64,000 bases of DNA from JBBROS01 sp963752225 (GTDB taxonomy: Bacteria > Pseudomonadota > Alphaproteobacteria > Acetobacterales > Acetobacteraceae), in the NCBI GenBank assembly GCA_963752225.1, contig CAVVXS010000007.1, forward strand, positions 1,922,001-1,986,000, read 5' to 3'. Positions 15,803 through 23,919 of this stretch are shown here, piece after piece. The stretch's first letter is position 1, and each line of letters starts with the position of its first letter. The position numbers and the translations under genes were made by a program. The notes under the pieces were generated by a model. The model was given only the letters and a program-made list of their open reading frames with translations, had not been told where the DNA came from and did no database searches.

Positions 15803-16642
15803 TCAGTCCCCTCCGAACGAGTCGCGGATGCCGGAGCGGCGGTACACGCCGAGGATCCGGGTTTCGCGCGAAAAGAACGCCAGCTCCTCCAGCGCGCGGC
15901 GCAGGGCCGGCTGCTCCGGGTGGCCGTCCACGTCGCACATGAACTGGGTGGCGGTGAACTGGCCGCCGAGCATGTAGCTCTCGAGCCGGGTCATGTTGAC
16001 GCCGTTGGTGGCGAACCCGCCCAGCGCCTTGTAGAGCGCCGCCGGCACGTTGCGCACGCGGAACACGAACGTCGTCATCAGGCCGGGCGTGTCGGGCGAC
16101 AGCACCAGCGGCTCGCGCGCGGTGACGAAAAACCGCGTGGTGTTGTGCGACGCGTCCTCGACGTTGGCGCGCAGCACCTCGAGCCCGTAGATCTCGGCGG
16201 CCAGCCGCGAGGCGATGGCCGCGTCCTCGGGCCGGCCCCAGCGGGCGACCAGCTCGGCCGAACCCGCGGTGTCCGCTTCCACCACCGCTTCGGCGCCCAG
16301 CTCGTGCAAGATGGCGCGCACCTGGCCGAGTGCGACGGCATGCGAGTGCACCCGCCGCACCTGCTCCAGCCGTGTGCCCGGCACGACCAGCAGGCAGTGT
16401 TCGACGCGCTGGAAGTGCTCGCCGGTGATGGACAGGCCGCTGCCCGGCAGCAGCATGTGGATGTCGGGAACGCGGCCGGCGAGACTGTTCTCGCAGGCGA
16501 GCATGCCGTACTGCGCTTGGCCGCTGATCACCGCCTCGATCGCCCGCTCGAAGGTCTGGCACGGCAAGGTCGGCATGCCCGGGAAGGCGGCGCGGCAGGC
16601 GAGGTCGGAATACGCGCCGGGAATGCCCTGGAACGAGATCAC
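15803..16642 (-). CDS. pheA: Prephenate dehydratase
   Basis: 279-residue mono-functional enzyme that converts prephenate to phenylpyruvate in phenylalanine synthesis. The catalytic domain (about residues 1-180) has GIPGAYSDLACRAAF, ACENSLAGRV and the active-site motif NTTRFFV. The ACT domain (about 195-275) follows with NMTRLESYMLGGQFTATQF, where the classical ESRP feedback motif is ESYM, as in many alphaproteobacteria. GTG 16642 overlaps the kdsB stop by 4 bases and has GGAG 6 bases upstream. Kds-Phe coupling is a common alphaproteobacterial arrangement. Confidence 0.93.
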   Translation of the reverse strand: MISFQGIPGAYSDLACRAAFPGMPTLPCQTFERAIEAVISGQAQYGMLACENSLAGRVPDIHMLLPGSGLSITGEHFQRVEHCLLVVPGTRLEQVRRVHSHAVALGQVRAILHELGAEAVVEADTAGSAELVARWGRPEDAAIASRLAAEIYGLEVLRANVEDASHNTTRFFVTAREPLVLSPDTPGLMTTFVFRVRNVPAALYKALGGFATNGVNMTRLESYMLGGQFTATQFMCDVDGHPEQPALRRALEELAFFSRETRILGVYRRSGIRDSFGGD

Positions 16643-17376
16643 GCTGTTCTCCGCAACACGGTGCGCGCCCGCTCCAAATCGGCCGGGGTGTCGACCCCGA
16701 ACGGCGCATGGTCGACCCGGGCGCAGGCGATCCGCATCCCGGCCTCGAGCGCCCGCAGCTGCTCGAGCTTTTCCCGGCGCTCGAGCGGGCTTTCCGGCAG
16801 GCTGACGTAGCGGGCGAGCGCCGAGCGGCGATAGGCGTAGATGCCGATATGATGCCAAAGCGGCCCGTCGCCGGACGGGATCGGCACCCGCGAGAAATAT
16901 AGCGCCGGCGAGACCGCCCGGCCGCGGTCGAAGGCGCAGGCGGCTTTCACCACCTGCGGCGCCGCTGCTTCGGCCGCTGTTTCGATCGGCGCCACCAGGG
17001 TCGCGATGTCGATCGCCGGGTCGGCGAGCGGCATCAGCACGGCGCGCAGCTGCACGCCGGGCATCGTCGGCAGGTCGCCTTGCAGGTTCACCACCACGTC
17101 GTGCCGGCCCTGCGGATCCAGCACCGCCAGCGCCGCGTGCACCCGGTCGGAGCCGGACGGCAGCGAGGGGTCGGTCATGACCGCGACACCGCCATCGGCC
17201 CGTACGACCTCGGCAATCGCCGCGTCGGCGCAGGCCACCGCGACCGGGCCGATATCGGCCTCGCGCGCCCGGTCGAGCACGTGCAAGATCATCGCCCGGC
17301 CGCCGATATCGGCCAGCGGCTTGTCCGGCAGCCGCGTGGACGCCATGCGCGACGGGATGACGATGATTGGGTTCAC
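16639..17376 (-). CDS. kdsB: 3-deoxy-manno-octulosonate cytidylyltransferase
   Basis: 245-residue enzyme that activates Kdo with CTP to CMP-Kdo for lipopolysaccharide inner-core synthesis. It starts with the nucleotidyltransferase motif IVIPSRMASTRLPDKPLADI, has SGSDRVHAAL and VVNLQGDLPTM (the metal-binding Asp of QGD), then HHIGIYAYRRSAL and ESPLERREKLEQLRALE. The start is GTG 17376 with no good ribosome-binding site; the 31 bases around it are a threefold repeat of the start region (see the repeat entry). It is the first gene of the kdsB-pheA-cupin operon. Confidence 0.95.
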   Translation of the reverse strand: MNPIIVIPSRMASTRLPDKPLADIGGRAMILHVLDRAREADIGPVAVACADAAIAEVVRADGGVAVMTDPSLPSGSDRVHAALAVLDPQGRHDVVVNLQGDLPTMPGVQLRAVLMPLADPAIDIATLVAPIETAAEAAAPQVVKAACAFDRGRAVSPALYFSRVPIPSGDGPLWHHIGIYAYRRSALARYVSLPESPLERREKLEQLRALEAGMRIACARVDHAPFGVDTPADLERARTVLRRTA

Positions 17377-17404
17377 GGTGGCGGGTTCACGGTGGCGGTT
17401 TCAC
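17374..17404 (-). repeat. Threefold 14-base repeat forming chained five-codon ORFs before kdsB
   Basis: GTGAA(A/C)CC occurs three times with a 14-base period, beginning at 17404, 17390 and 17376 on the minus strand; the last is the kdsB start. Each upstream copy reads GTG plus four codons and a TGA that overlaps the next GTG by 4 bases (GTGA). The result is two successive mini-ORFs leading directly into kdsB. Confidence 0.6.
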
Positions 17405-17546
17405 GGGCCGGTGCTTGGTTCGGGACGGTCGCTGGTCATAGGATGGCGGCACCTTAGGTAGCGGCCCCCAGCCGTGCAACATAGCGGCGCACCATAGCCA
17501 TGCATCATAGCCGGACGCCGATGACCCCCAGCCCGACCGACCGCCA

Positions 17547-18329
17547 TTGAGCCTCCCCGACTTCCTCGCCGCCGCCGAAGCCGCGGCCGACGTCGCAGCC
17601 GCGGTGATCCGCCCGTTCTATCGCAGCGGCATCGCGGCCGCGGTGAAGGACGACCGCAGCCCCGTGACCGTCGCCGACCGCAGCGCCGAGCAGGCGATGC
17701 GCGCCGTGCTCGCCGAGCGCTGCCCCGAGCACGGCATTCTCGGCGAGGAGTTCGGCCTCGACCGGCCCGAAGCACGCTTCCGCTGGGTGCTGGACCCGAT
17801 CGACGGCACCCGCGCCTTTATCACCGGGCGGCCGTTGTTCGGCACCCTGGTCGCGCTGCTGGAGGACGGCCGCCCGATCCTCGGCATCATCGACCAGCCG
17901 GTCTCCGGCGAGCGCTGGGTCGGCGCCGCCGGGATGCCGACGACATTCCGCGGAGTGGGCCAGGTCGGCGTGCGCCCCTGCCCGTCGCTCGCCGACGCTG
18001 AGCTGTCCTGCACCGCGCCGGAAATTTTCTCCCAATCCGAGATGGCGACCTGGCGGCGCTTGCAGGCGGCGACCCGGCGGACGACCTGGGGCGGCGACTG
18101 CTACGCCTATGGCCTGATCGCGCTGGGCGGGGTGGACGTGATCGCCGAGGCCGGGCTGAAGCCATGGGACTGGGCGGCGCTCTTGCCGATCATCGAGGGC
18201 GCCGGCGGCCGGGTCACCGACTGGACCGGCGCGGCGCTCACGCCCGACAGCGACGGGCGGGTGCTGGCCGTCGGCGACCCGGCGCTGCTCGGGCCGGCCA
18301 TCACCTTGTTGGAGAACCCACCCGCATGA
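17547..18329 (+). CDS. hisN: Inositol-monophosphatase-family phosphatase, histidinol-phosphatase-like
   Basis: 260-residue Mg-dependent phosphatase. Metal ligands are visible in GEEFG (about residue 71), WVLDPIDGTRAF (about 87-98) and PWDWAALLPIIEGAGG (about 204-219). The close spacing and the TRAFITGRPLFGTL segment fit HisN-type histidinol-phosphate phosphatases, which complete histidine synthesis. A related 3'-phosphoadenosine or inositol phosphatase is possible. Only TTG 17547 is available as a start before an in-frame stop at 17508. A nine-codon ORF (ATG 17521) ends in a TGA that overlaps that TTG, so coupled starting is possible. The gene overlaps the next one by ATGA. Confidence 0.8.
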   Translation: MSLPDFLAAAEAAADVAAAVIRPFYRSGIAAAVKDDRSPVTVADRSAEQAMRAVLAERCPEHGILGEEFGLDRPEARFRWVLDPIDGTRAFITGRPLFGTLVALLEDGRPILGIIDQPVSGERWVGAAGMPTTFRGVGQVGVRPCPSLADAELSCTAPEIFSQSEMATWRRLQAATRRTTWGGDCYAYGLIALGGVDVIAEAGLKPWDWAALLPIIEGAGGRVTDWTGAALTPDSDGRVLAVGDPALLGPAITLLENPPA

Positions 18330-20209
18330 TGCGTTCCGCCGCCCTGGCCGTTCTGCTTGCTTTGACCGGCCCCGCCTGGGCGCAACCGCCCGGCGCCGGC
18401 ACCGTTCGCAGCCATGCGCTGACGATCCTCGGTACCCCCGCCTTGCCGCCCGACTTCAAGACCATGCCCTACGTCAACCCGGACGCGCCCAAGGGCGGCG
18501 AGGTGGTGTTCGGCCAGGTCGGCAGCTTCGACGGCTTCAACCCGTTCATCCTGCGCGGCAATTCGGCACTCGGCCTCGGCTCGATCTGGCAGCCCGGCGT
18601 CGGCGGCACCTCCTCCGGCAGCGCCGGCGGGCATGTCTGGGAGTCGCTGCTGAACGGCTCCGCCGACGAGGTCGCGACCGGGTACGGCCACCTCGCCGAA
18701 ACCGTCGAGCTGCCGGCCGACCGCATGTGGGTCGCCTTCGAGATCCGCCCCGAGGCGCGCTTCGCCGACGGCCACCCCGTCACGGCCGAGGACGTCGTCT
18801 GGACCTTCAACACGTTGCGCGAAAAGGGCCGGCCGTCGATCGCGGTGCAGCTCGCCGACGTCGCCGATGCGGTGGCCGAGAGCGAGCGCCGGGTGGTGTT
18901 CCACTTCAAGTCGAACCAGAACCGCGAGCTGCCGCTGATGGTCGGCGGCTTGTCGGTGCTGCCGAAGCATTGGTGGGCGACGCGCGACTTCACCAAGCCG
19001 CTGACCGAGCCGCCGCTCGGCAGCGGTCCTTACAAGGTCGAGAGCTTCGAGCTCGGCCGCACCGTCACCTATGTGCGCGACCCCAATTGGTGGGCGCGCG
19101 ACCGGCCGACCGGGCGCGGCCTGTTCAATTTCGACCGCGTGCGGATCGAGTATTTCCGCGACCCGACGGTGCTGTTCCAGGCGTTCAAGGCCGGGCAGAT
19201 CGATTGGCGGCAGGAGAACATCAGCAAGCAATGGATGACCGCCTACGATTTCCCGGCGGTCTCGAACGGCCTCGTGAAGAAGGAGATGCTGCCCTACAAG
19301 CTGCCGCTCGGCGTGCAGGGCTGGATCTTCAACACCCGCCGGGCGCAGTTCAAGGACGCAAGGGTGCGGGAGGCCTTGGCGCAGGTGTTCGACTTCGAAT
19401 GGATGAACAAGAACCTTTTCTTCGATCTCTACACCCGCACCACCAGCTACTTTGGCGGCACCGAGAACGAATCGACCGGGGTGCCGGGGCCGGACGAGCT
19501 GAAACTGCTCGACCCGTTCAAGGCGCAACTGCCGCCGGCGCTGTTCAGCGAACCCTTCACGATCGCCAAGACGGACGGCTCCGGCAACAACCGCGACGGG
19601 CTGCGCCGGGCGCTCGTGCTGCTGAAGGAGGCGGGCTGGACGGTTAAGGAACGCAAGCTGGTCGACGGCGACGGCAAGCAGATGACCATAACGATCCTGC
19701 TGCAGGATCCGTCGATGGAGCGGGTGGCGCTGCCCTACAAGCAATGGCTGGAGCGGCTCGGCATCGAGGTCAGCCTGCGCACGGTTGATCCGGCGCAGTA
19801 CGAGCGGCTGACGGACGCGTTCGACTACGACCTGACGACGCTGATCTACCCGGGCAGCGAGTTGCCGGGGAACGAGCTGCGCGACGAGTTCAGCTGCATC
19901 AGCGCCACCACGGAAGGCAGCGGCAACCTGGCCGGCATTTGCGACAAGGCGGTCGACAGCCTGATCGACGCGGCGGTCAACGCGCAGGACCGGCCGAGCC
20001 TGTATGCCGCGACCCGCGCCCTCGACCGCGTGCTGCTGCGGAGCTGGTACATGGTGCCGCAATGGCACGACACCGCGTTCAAGGTGGCGATGTGGGACCG
20101 CTTCGGCCGGCCAACCAAGCCGGTGCGGACCGGGTTCGTGCTCGATAGCTGGTGGGTGGATCCGGCATTGGCGGCGAAGACCGATGGCGCGCGCCGCGCC
20201 GGCAACTAA
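18326..20209 (+). CDS. Periplasmic peptide-binding protein of ABC transporter (SBP family 5, YejA-like)
   Basis: 627-residue extracellular solute-binding protein. A signal peptide (AALAVLLALTGPAWA-Q) is cut near residue 20. SBP_bac_5 features follow: YVNPDAPKGGEVVFGQVGSFDGFNPFILRG, ADGHPVTAEDVVWTFNTLRE, PPLGSGPYKVESFELGRTVTY, DPNWWARDRPTGRGLFNFD. The GRGLFNFD and FDFEWMNKNLFFDLYTRTTSYF segments are typical of YejA/microcin-C-type binding proteins for oligopeptides. The permease and ATPase genes (yejBEF) are not next to it, so it works with proteins encoded elsewhere. Two adjacent ATG codons at 18326 and 18329 are possible starts; the first overlaps hisN by 4 bases. Confidence 0.88.
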   Translation: MMRSAALAVLLALTGPAWAQPPGAGTVRSHALTILGTPALPPDFKTMPYVNPDAPKGGEVVFGQVGSFDGFNPFILRGNSALGLGSIWQPGVGGTSSGSAGGHVWESLLNGSADEVATGYGHLAETVELPADRMWVAFEIRPEARFADGHPVTAEDVVWTFNTLREKGRPSIAVQLADVADAVAESERRVVFHFKSNQNRELPLMVGGLSVLPKHWWATRDFTKPLTEPPLGSGPYKVESFELGRTVTYVRDPNWWARDRPTGRGLFNFDRVRIEYFRDPTVLFQAFKAGQIDWRQENISKQWMTAYDFPAVSNGLVKKEMLPYKLPLGVQGWIFNTRRAQFKDARVREALAQVFDFEWMNKNLFFDLYTRTTSYFGGTENESTGVPGPDELKLLDPFKAQLPPALFSEPFTIAKTDGSGNNRDGLRRALVLLKEAGWTVKERKLVDGDGKQMTITILLQDPSMERVALPYKQWLERLGIEVSLRTVDPAQYERLTDAFDYDLTTLIYPGSELPGNELRDEFSCISATTEGSGNLAGICDKAVDSLIDAAVNAQDRPSLYAATRALDRVLLRSWYMVPQWHDTAFKVAMWDRFGRPTKPVRTGFVLDSWWVDPALAAKTDGARRAGN

Positions 20210-20360
20210 CGCCGGTGCCGGGTCGCTCGCCGCCCCCGGGTCATCCGTCGCAGTTGGCAAGCGTCGCGCATCTGGCGCGAGCTACGGCGGCATCGGCGCG
20301 CGAACCCGCATGCTGTATAGACGCTGCACCATCGACCCCTCGTGACGAAGGACCCGCACC

Positions 20361-21275
20361 ATGAAGGCCAACACCGTCCTCGACACCATCGGCAACACGC
20401 CGCACATCCGGGTGGCCCGGCTGTTCCCCGACGCCAACGTCTGGATCAAGTCCGAGCGCGCCAGCCCCGGCGGCTCGATCAAGGACCGCATCGCCCTTGC
20501 CATGATCGAGGCGGCCGAGCAGGACGGCAGCCTCAAGCCCGGGGGCACCATCATCGAGCCGACCTCCGGCAACACCGGCATCGGCCTTGCCATGGTCGCC
20601 GCCGTGAAGGGCTACAAGCTGATCCTGGTGATGCCGGACAGCATGTCGGTCGAGCGCCGCCGGCTGATGCAGGCCTATGGCGCGACCTTCGACCTCACCC
20701 CCCGCGCGGGCGGCATGAAGGCTTCGATCGCCCGCGCGCACGAACTCGCCGCCGAGCACCAGGGTGCCTGGATCCCGCAGCAATTCGAGAACCCGGCCAA
20801 CATCGCCGTGCACGTCAAGACCACCACCAAGGAAATCATGAACGATTTCCCGGACGGCATCGACGCCATCATCACCGGCGTCGGCACCGGCGGCCACATC
20901 ACCGCCTGCGCCGAGGTGCTGAAGCCGCGCTGGCCGCAGCTCAAGGTGTTCGCGGTGGAGCCGGCGCAGTCCGCCGTGATCTCCGGCGGCCAGCCCTCGC
21001 CGCACCCGATCCAGGGCATCGGCGCCGGGTTCATCCCCAAGAACCTGCACGTGGACGCGATCGACGGCACGATCCAGGTCGAAGCCGAGGAAGCGCGCGA
21101 ATGGGCCCGGCAATCGGCCCGCAAGGAGGGGTTGCTGGTCGGCATCTCGTCCGGCGCGACGCTCGCGGCCATCAACAAGAAGTTGCCGGAACTAAAGCCG
21201 GGCGCCGTCGTGCTCGGCTTCAACTACGACACCGGCGAGCGCTATCTGTCGGTGCCGGAGTTCCTGCCGGAATAA
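20361..21275 (+). CDS. cysK: Cysteine synthase A (O-acetylserine sulfhydrylase)
   Basis: 304-residue PLP enzyme that makes cysteine from O-acetylserine and sulfide. The PLP lysine is K41 in SPGGSIKDRIA; the phosphate/substrate loop TSGNTGIGLA lies near 69-78 and the PLP-phosphate loop GVGTGGH near 174. The C-terminal GISSGA is the standard serine-containing motif. AAGGA 8 bases upstream supports the ATG. It is alone on its transcript: 151 bases separate it from the binding-protein gene, and the next gene converges on it 22 bases downstream. Confidence 0.95.
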   Translation: MKANTVLDTIGNTPHIRVARLFPDANVWIKSERASPGGSIKDRIALAMIEAAEQDGSLKPGGTIIEPTSGNTGIGLAMVAAVKGYKLILVMPDSMSVERRRLMQAYGATFDLTPRAGGMKASIARAHELAAEHQGAWIPQQFENPANIAVHVKTTTKEIMNDFPDGIDAIITGVGTGGHITACAEVLKPRWPQLKVFAVEPAQSAVISGGQPSPHPIQGIGAGFIPKNLHVDAIDGTIQVEAEEAREWARQSARKEGLLVGISSGATLAAINKKLPELKPGAVVLGFNYDTGERYLSVPEFLPE

Positions 21276-21297
21276 GCCGGCGTCGGGGTGTGGGTGA

Positions 21298-21747
21298 TTA
21301 GCCCGGGACGAACGGCTCGCCGCGCCATTCCAGGATCTTCCACACCCCGTCGGCCGTCGCGACCACCCGCTCGCCCACTGCCATGGTGCCGCGCAGGAAC
21401 ACGAGGCTGCGGGTGGTCTTGACCACCTCCGCCCGCACGAAGGCGAAGTCGCCCATTTTCACCGCGCCGATGAAATGCACGTTGAGCTGCACCGTCGCGC
21501 AGGGCCGTTGCTGCGCCGCATGCCAGCTCGCATTCCCCAGCGCCACGTCGAACGCAGTCGCCAGCATTCCGCCATGCACCACGCCGCGCTTGTTGCCGTG
21601 CTTGGGACCGGCGAGGAAGCCGCAGCCGACCGCATCGCCTTCGGGCGGGGCGTAGAACGGCCCGGACTGGGTCGCGAACTCCTTTGTCGGCCGCAGCACG
21701 AACCCGTCCGGCACGCCGTCCGGAACATTTCCCGTCGCCAAAGTCAC
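21298..21747 (-). CDS. PaaI-family hotdog thioesterase
   Basis: 149-residue acyl-CoA thioesterase-like protein with a hotdog fold. The active-site helix motif HGGMLATAFDVALG lies at about residues 58-71, followed by ATVQLNVHFIGAVKMGD (strand pair) and GTMAVGERVVATADGVWKIL. It may hydrolyse aromatic or short-chain acyl-CoA; the substrate is not visible. It converges on cysK and starts 11 bases after the DUF808 gene ends, on the same strand, so the two may be co-transcribed. Confidence 0.85.
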   Translation of the reverse strand: MTLATGNVPDGVPDGFVLRPTKEFATQSGPFYAPPEGDAVGCGFLAGPKHGNKRGVVHGGMLATAFDVALGNASWHAAQQRPCATVQLNVHFIGAVKMGDFAFVRAEVVKTTRSLVFLRGTMAVGERVVATADGVWKILEWRGEPFVPG

Positions 21748-21757
21748 CTGCCCTCCG

Positions 21758-22750
21758 TCACCGCGGCGGCGACGCTACTGCCGCCCGGCGGCGGCGTCGA
21801 ATGTTGCCGAGCCACTCCCCCACCGGCGCGATGACGTATTCGGCCAGCGGGACCAGCACCGCGCCGAGCGCCAGCCCCAGCACGCCCGACACCGCCGCAC
21901 CCGCGAGCCAGCCGGCCACGCCCCCGACCGGTGCCGGCACCGCGGCGGCGGCCCACTCCGACGCACCCTCCAGCCAATGCGCCGGCGCCGTCACTCCGAA
22001 CGCCTCCAAGCCGTGCACGACGATGCCGCCGCCCACCCAAATCATCGCCGCCGTGCCGATCAGGCTCAGCCCCCGCAGCACGACCGGCATCGCGCGAACG
22101 ACGCCCCGGCCGACCGCCCGGATCGGCGCCGCTTGCCGCCGCGCCAGCCACACGCCGACGTCGTCCGCCTTCACGATCATCGCCACGACGCCGTAAACCA
22201 GCCCGGTCAGCCCCAGGCCGACGATCGCCATCACCAGCGCCTGTTCCCAGATCGGCTTCTCGGCGACCGCGCCCAGGGTGACGGCAATGATCTCGGCAGA
22301 CAGGATCAGGTCCGTCTGGATCGCGCTCTGCACCTTGCGATCCTCAAGGCTGCGGCCGCCGCCTTGCGTCTTGGCCTGCGCGTCCCCGCCGTGCGGCCGG
22401 AGCATGCCCCAGACCTTCTCCGCCCCCTCGAAGCACAGATAAGCGCCGCCCAGCATCAGCAGCGGGGTGATCCCCCAAGGCGCCACCGCACTCAGCAACA
22501 CCGCAGCCGGCAACAGGTACAGGAGCTTGTTGCGCACCGAGCCCAGCGCGATCTTGCCGACGATCGGCAGTTCGCGCTTGGCGCTGAACCCCATCACGTA
22601 GTTCGGGGTGACGGCGGTGTCGTCGATCACCACGCCGGCCGCTTTGGCGCCCGCTTGCACCGCCTGGCCCGCGGCGTCGTCGAGCGACGCCGCGGCCACC
22701 TTGGCCAGCGCTGCGACGTCGTCCAGCAACGCGATCAAACCGACACTCAC
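21758..22750 (-). CDS. DUF808 inner-membrane protein (YedI-like)
   Basis: 330-residue polytopic protein of the DUF808 family, function unknown. The N-terminus VGLIALLDDVAALAKVAAASLDDAA and the block AKRELPIVGKIALGSVRNK, followed by APWGITPLLMLGGAYLCFEGAEK, match E. coli YedI well. Several further membrane segments and a basic C-terminal tail (NIRRRRRA) follow. GTG 22750 is chosen because GGAG stands 7 bases upstream; GTG 22753 is equally in frame. An ATG 5 bases further upstream is in another frame. Confidence 0.85.
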   Translation of the reverse strand: MSVGLIALLDDVAALAKVAAASLDDAAGQAVQAGAKAAGVVIDDTAVTPNYVMGFSAKRELPIVGKIALGSVRNKLLYLLPAAVLLSAVAPWGITPLLMLGGAYLCFEGAEKVWGMLRPHGGDAQAKTQGGGRSLEDRKVQSAIQTDLILSAEIIAVTLGAVAEKPIWEQALVMAIVGLGLTGLVYGVVAMIVKADDVGVWLARRQAAPIRAVGRGVVRAMPVVLRGLSLIGTAAMIWVGGGIVVHGLEAFGVTAPAHWLEGASEWAAAAVPAPVGGVAGWLAGAAVSGVLGLALGAVLVPLAEYVIAPVGEWLGNIRRRRRAAVASPPR

Positions 22751-22818
22751 CACCCATCTCCAATCGCCGTCACGGCTCCAACCGCGCGGCGACGGCAACG
22801 TTCCCGCTGCCGCAGCCG

Positions 22819-23850
22819 TTAAGCTAATGCGCCCCGTTCGTTCAGCATCGGGAACCCGCATTGGTGCCAGACCGGGTAAGCCGGCGGCACGTCGCTGGCC
22901 GCGTCCAGGGTCGCCACCTGCGCCGGCGTCAACGCCCATCCGACGGCACCGATGTTCTGCACCAACTGCTCCTCGTTGCGCGCGCCGACGATCACGCTGG
23001 CAACTGTTGGACGCCGCAGCAGCCAGTTCAGCGCCACCTGCGGCACCGTCTTGCCCGCCTCCGCCGCCACCGCGTCCAGCGCATCGACGATACGGAACAG
23101 CCGCTCCTCCTCGTATTGCGGCCCGGTGCCGGCGATGTCGTGCGCCCGGCTGCCGGGCTGCGCCGGCTGGCCGCGGCGGATCTTACCGGTGAGCTTACCC
23201 CAGCCGAGCGGGCTCCAGATCACCGCGCCCACCCCCTGGTCGCGCCCGAGCGGCAGCAGCTCCCATTCGTAATCGCGGTTCAGCAGCGAGTAGTACGCTT
23301 GGTGCGCCACATATCGCGTCCAGCCGTGCCGGTCCGACGCCGCCAGCGACTTCATCAGGTGCCAGCCGGAGAAGTTGGAGCAGCCGATGTAGCGGACCTT
23401 CCCCGCCCGCACGAGCCCATCGAGCGTCGACAGCGTCTCCTCGACGGGCGTGTTGTAGTCCTGGCCGTGCAGCTGCAGCAGATCGATGTGGTCGACTCGG
23501 AGCCGGCGTAGCGACGCGTCCACCGCCTCCATCAGATGCTGCCTTGACGAGCCGAACTCGTTCGGGCCATCGCCCATCGGGAACGTCGTCTTGGTCGAGA
23601 TCAGCAGCCGGTCCCGCTTGCCGCGGATCGCCTCGCCCAGGATCGTCTCGGCGAGCCCGCTCGAATACACGTCGGCGGTGTCGAACATGCTGACGCCATG
23701 GTCCAGGCAGACGTCGATCAAGCGCGACGCGCCGCCGGCGTCGGTCGAGCCCCAGGCCTTGAAGAAGTCGTTGCCGCCGCCGAACGTCGCCGTGCCGAAG
23801 CTCAGGGCGGGAACGCGAAGGCCGGAATGGCCCAGTCGATTGTATTCCAT
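22819..23850 (-). CDS. Aldo/keto reductase
   Basis: 343-residue NADPH-dependent (beta/alpha)8 oxidoreductase of the YajO/Tas-like group. Catalytic tetrad elements are visible: Asp and Tyr in FDTADVYSSG (about residues 55-64), Lys in LLISTKTTF, His in LLQLHGQDYNTP. The cofactor-binding segment GARNEEQLVQNIGAV lies near residue 295. The aldehyde or ketone substrate is not evident. The upstream 69-base gap toward the hydantoinase-like gene holds a double hairpin repeat. Confidence 0.9.
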   Translation of the reverse strand: MEYNRLGHSGLRVPALSFGTATFGGGNDFFKAWGSTDAGGASRLIDVCLDHGVSMFDTADVYSSGLAETILGEAIRGKRDRLLISTKTTFPMGDGPNEFGSSRQHLMEAVDASLRRLRVDHIDLLQLHGQDYNTPVEETLSTLDGLVRAGKVRYIGCSNFSGWHLMKSLAASDRHGWTRYVAHQAYYSLLNRDYEWELLPLGRDQGVGAVIWSPLGWGKLTGKIRRGQPAQPGSRAHDIAGTGPQYEEERLFRIVDALDAVAAEAGKTVPQVALNWLLRRPTVASVIVGARNEEQLVQNIGAVGWALTPAQVATLDAASDVPPAYPVWHQCGFPMLNERGALA

Positions 23851-23873
23851 CTGTCTCTCCTCGAAGCATGAGG

Positions 23874-23915
23874 CCAGGGGCGCTGCCCCTGGACCCCGCC
23901 GGGGCGGCGCCCCGG
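23874..23915. repeat. Double-hairpin intergenic repeat, copy 1
   Basis: Two perfect hairpins with three-base loops stand in series: stem CCAGGGGC/GCCCCTGG (23874-23892), spacer ACCCCG, stem CCGGGGC/GCCCCGG (23899-23915). It lies between the stop of the HyuA-HyuB gene and the start of the aldo/keto reductase, both on the minus strand. The inverted second copy at 62879-62918 has the same plan. It may end the HyuA-HyuB transcript. Confidence 0.6.
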
Positions 23916-23919
23916 ACCG

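Noticed and set aside
16639..16858. N-terminal extension of prephenate dehydratase into kdsB
   Set aside because: The extra 72 residues are the shadow of kdsB; GTG 16642 with a proper ribosome-binding site gives the normal PheA start.
20210..20360. Promoter elements upstream of cysK (TTGGCA, TATAGA)
   Set aside because: The two hexamers are about 50 bases apart, so they do not form one promoter.
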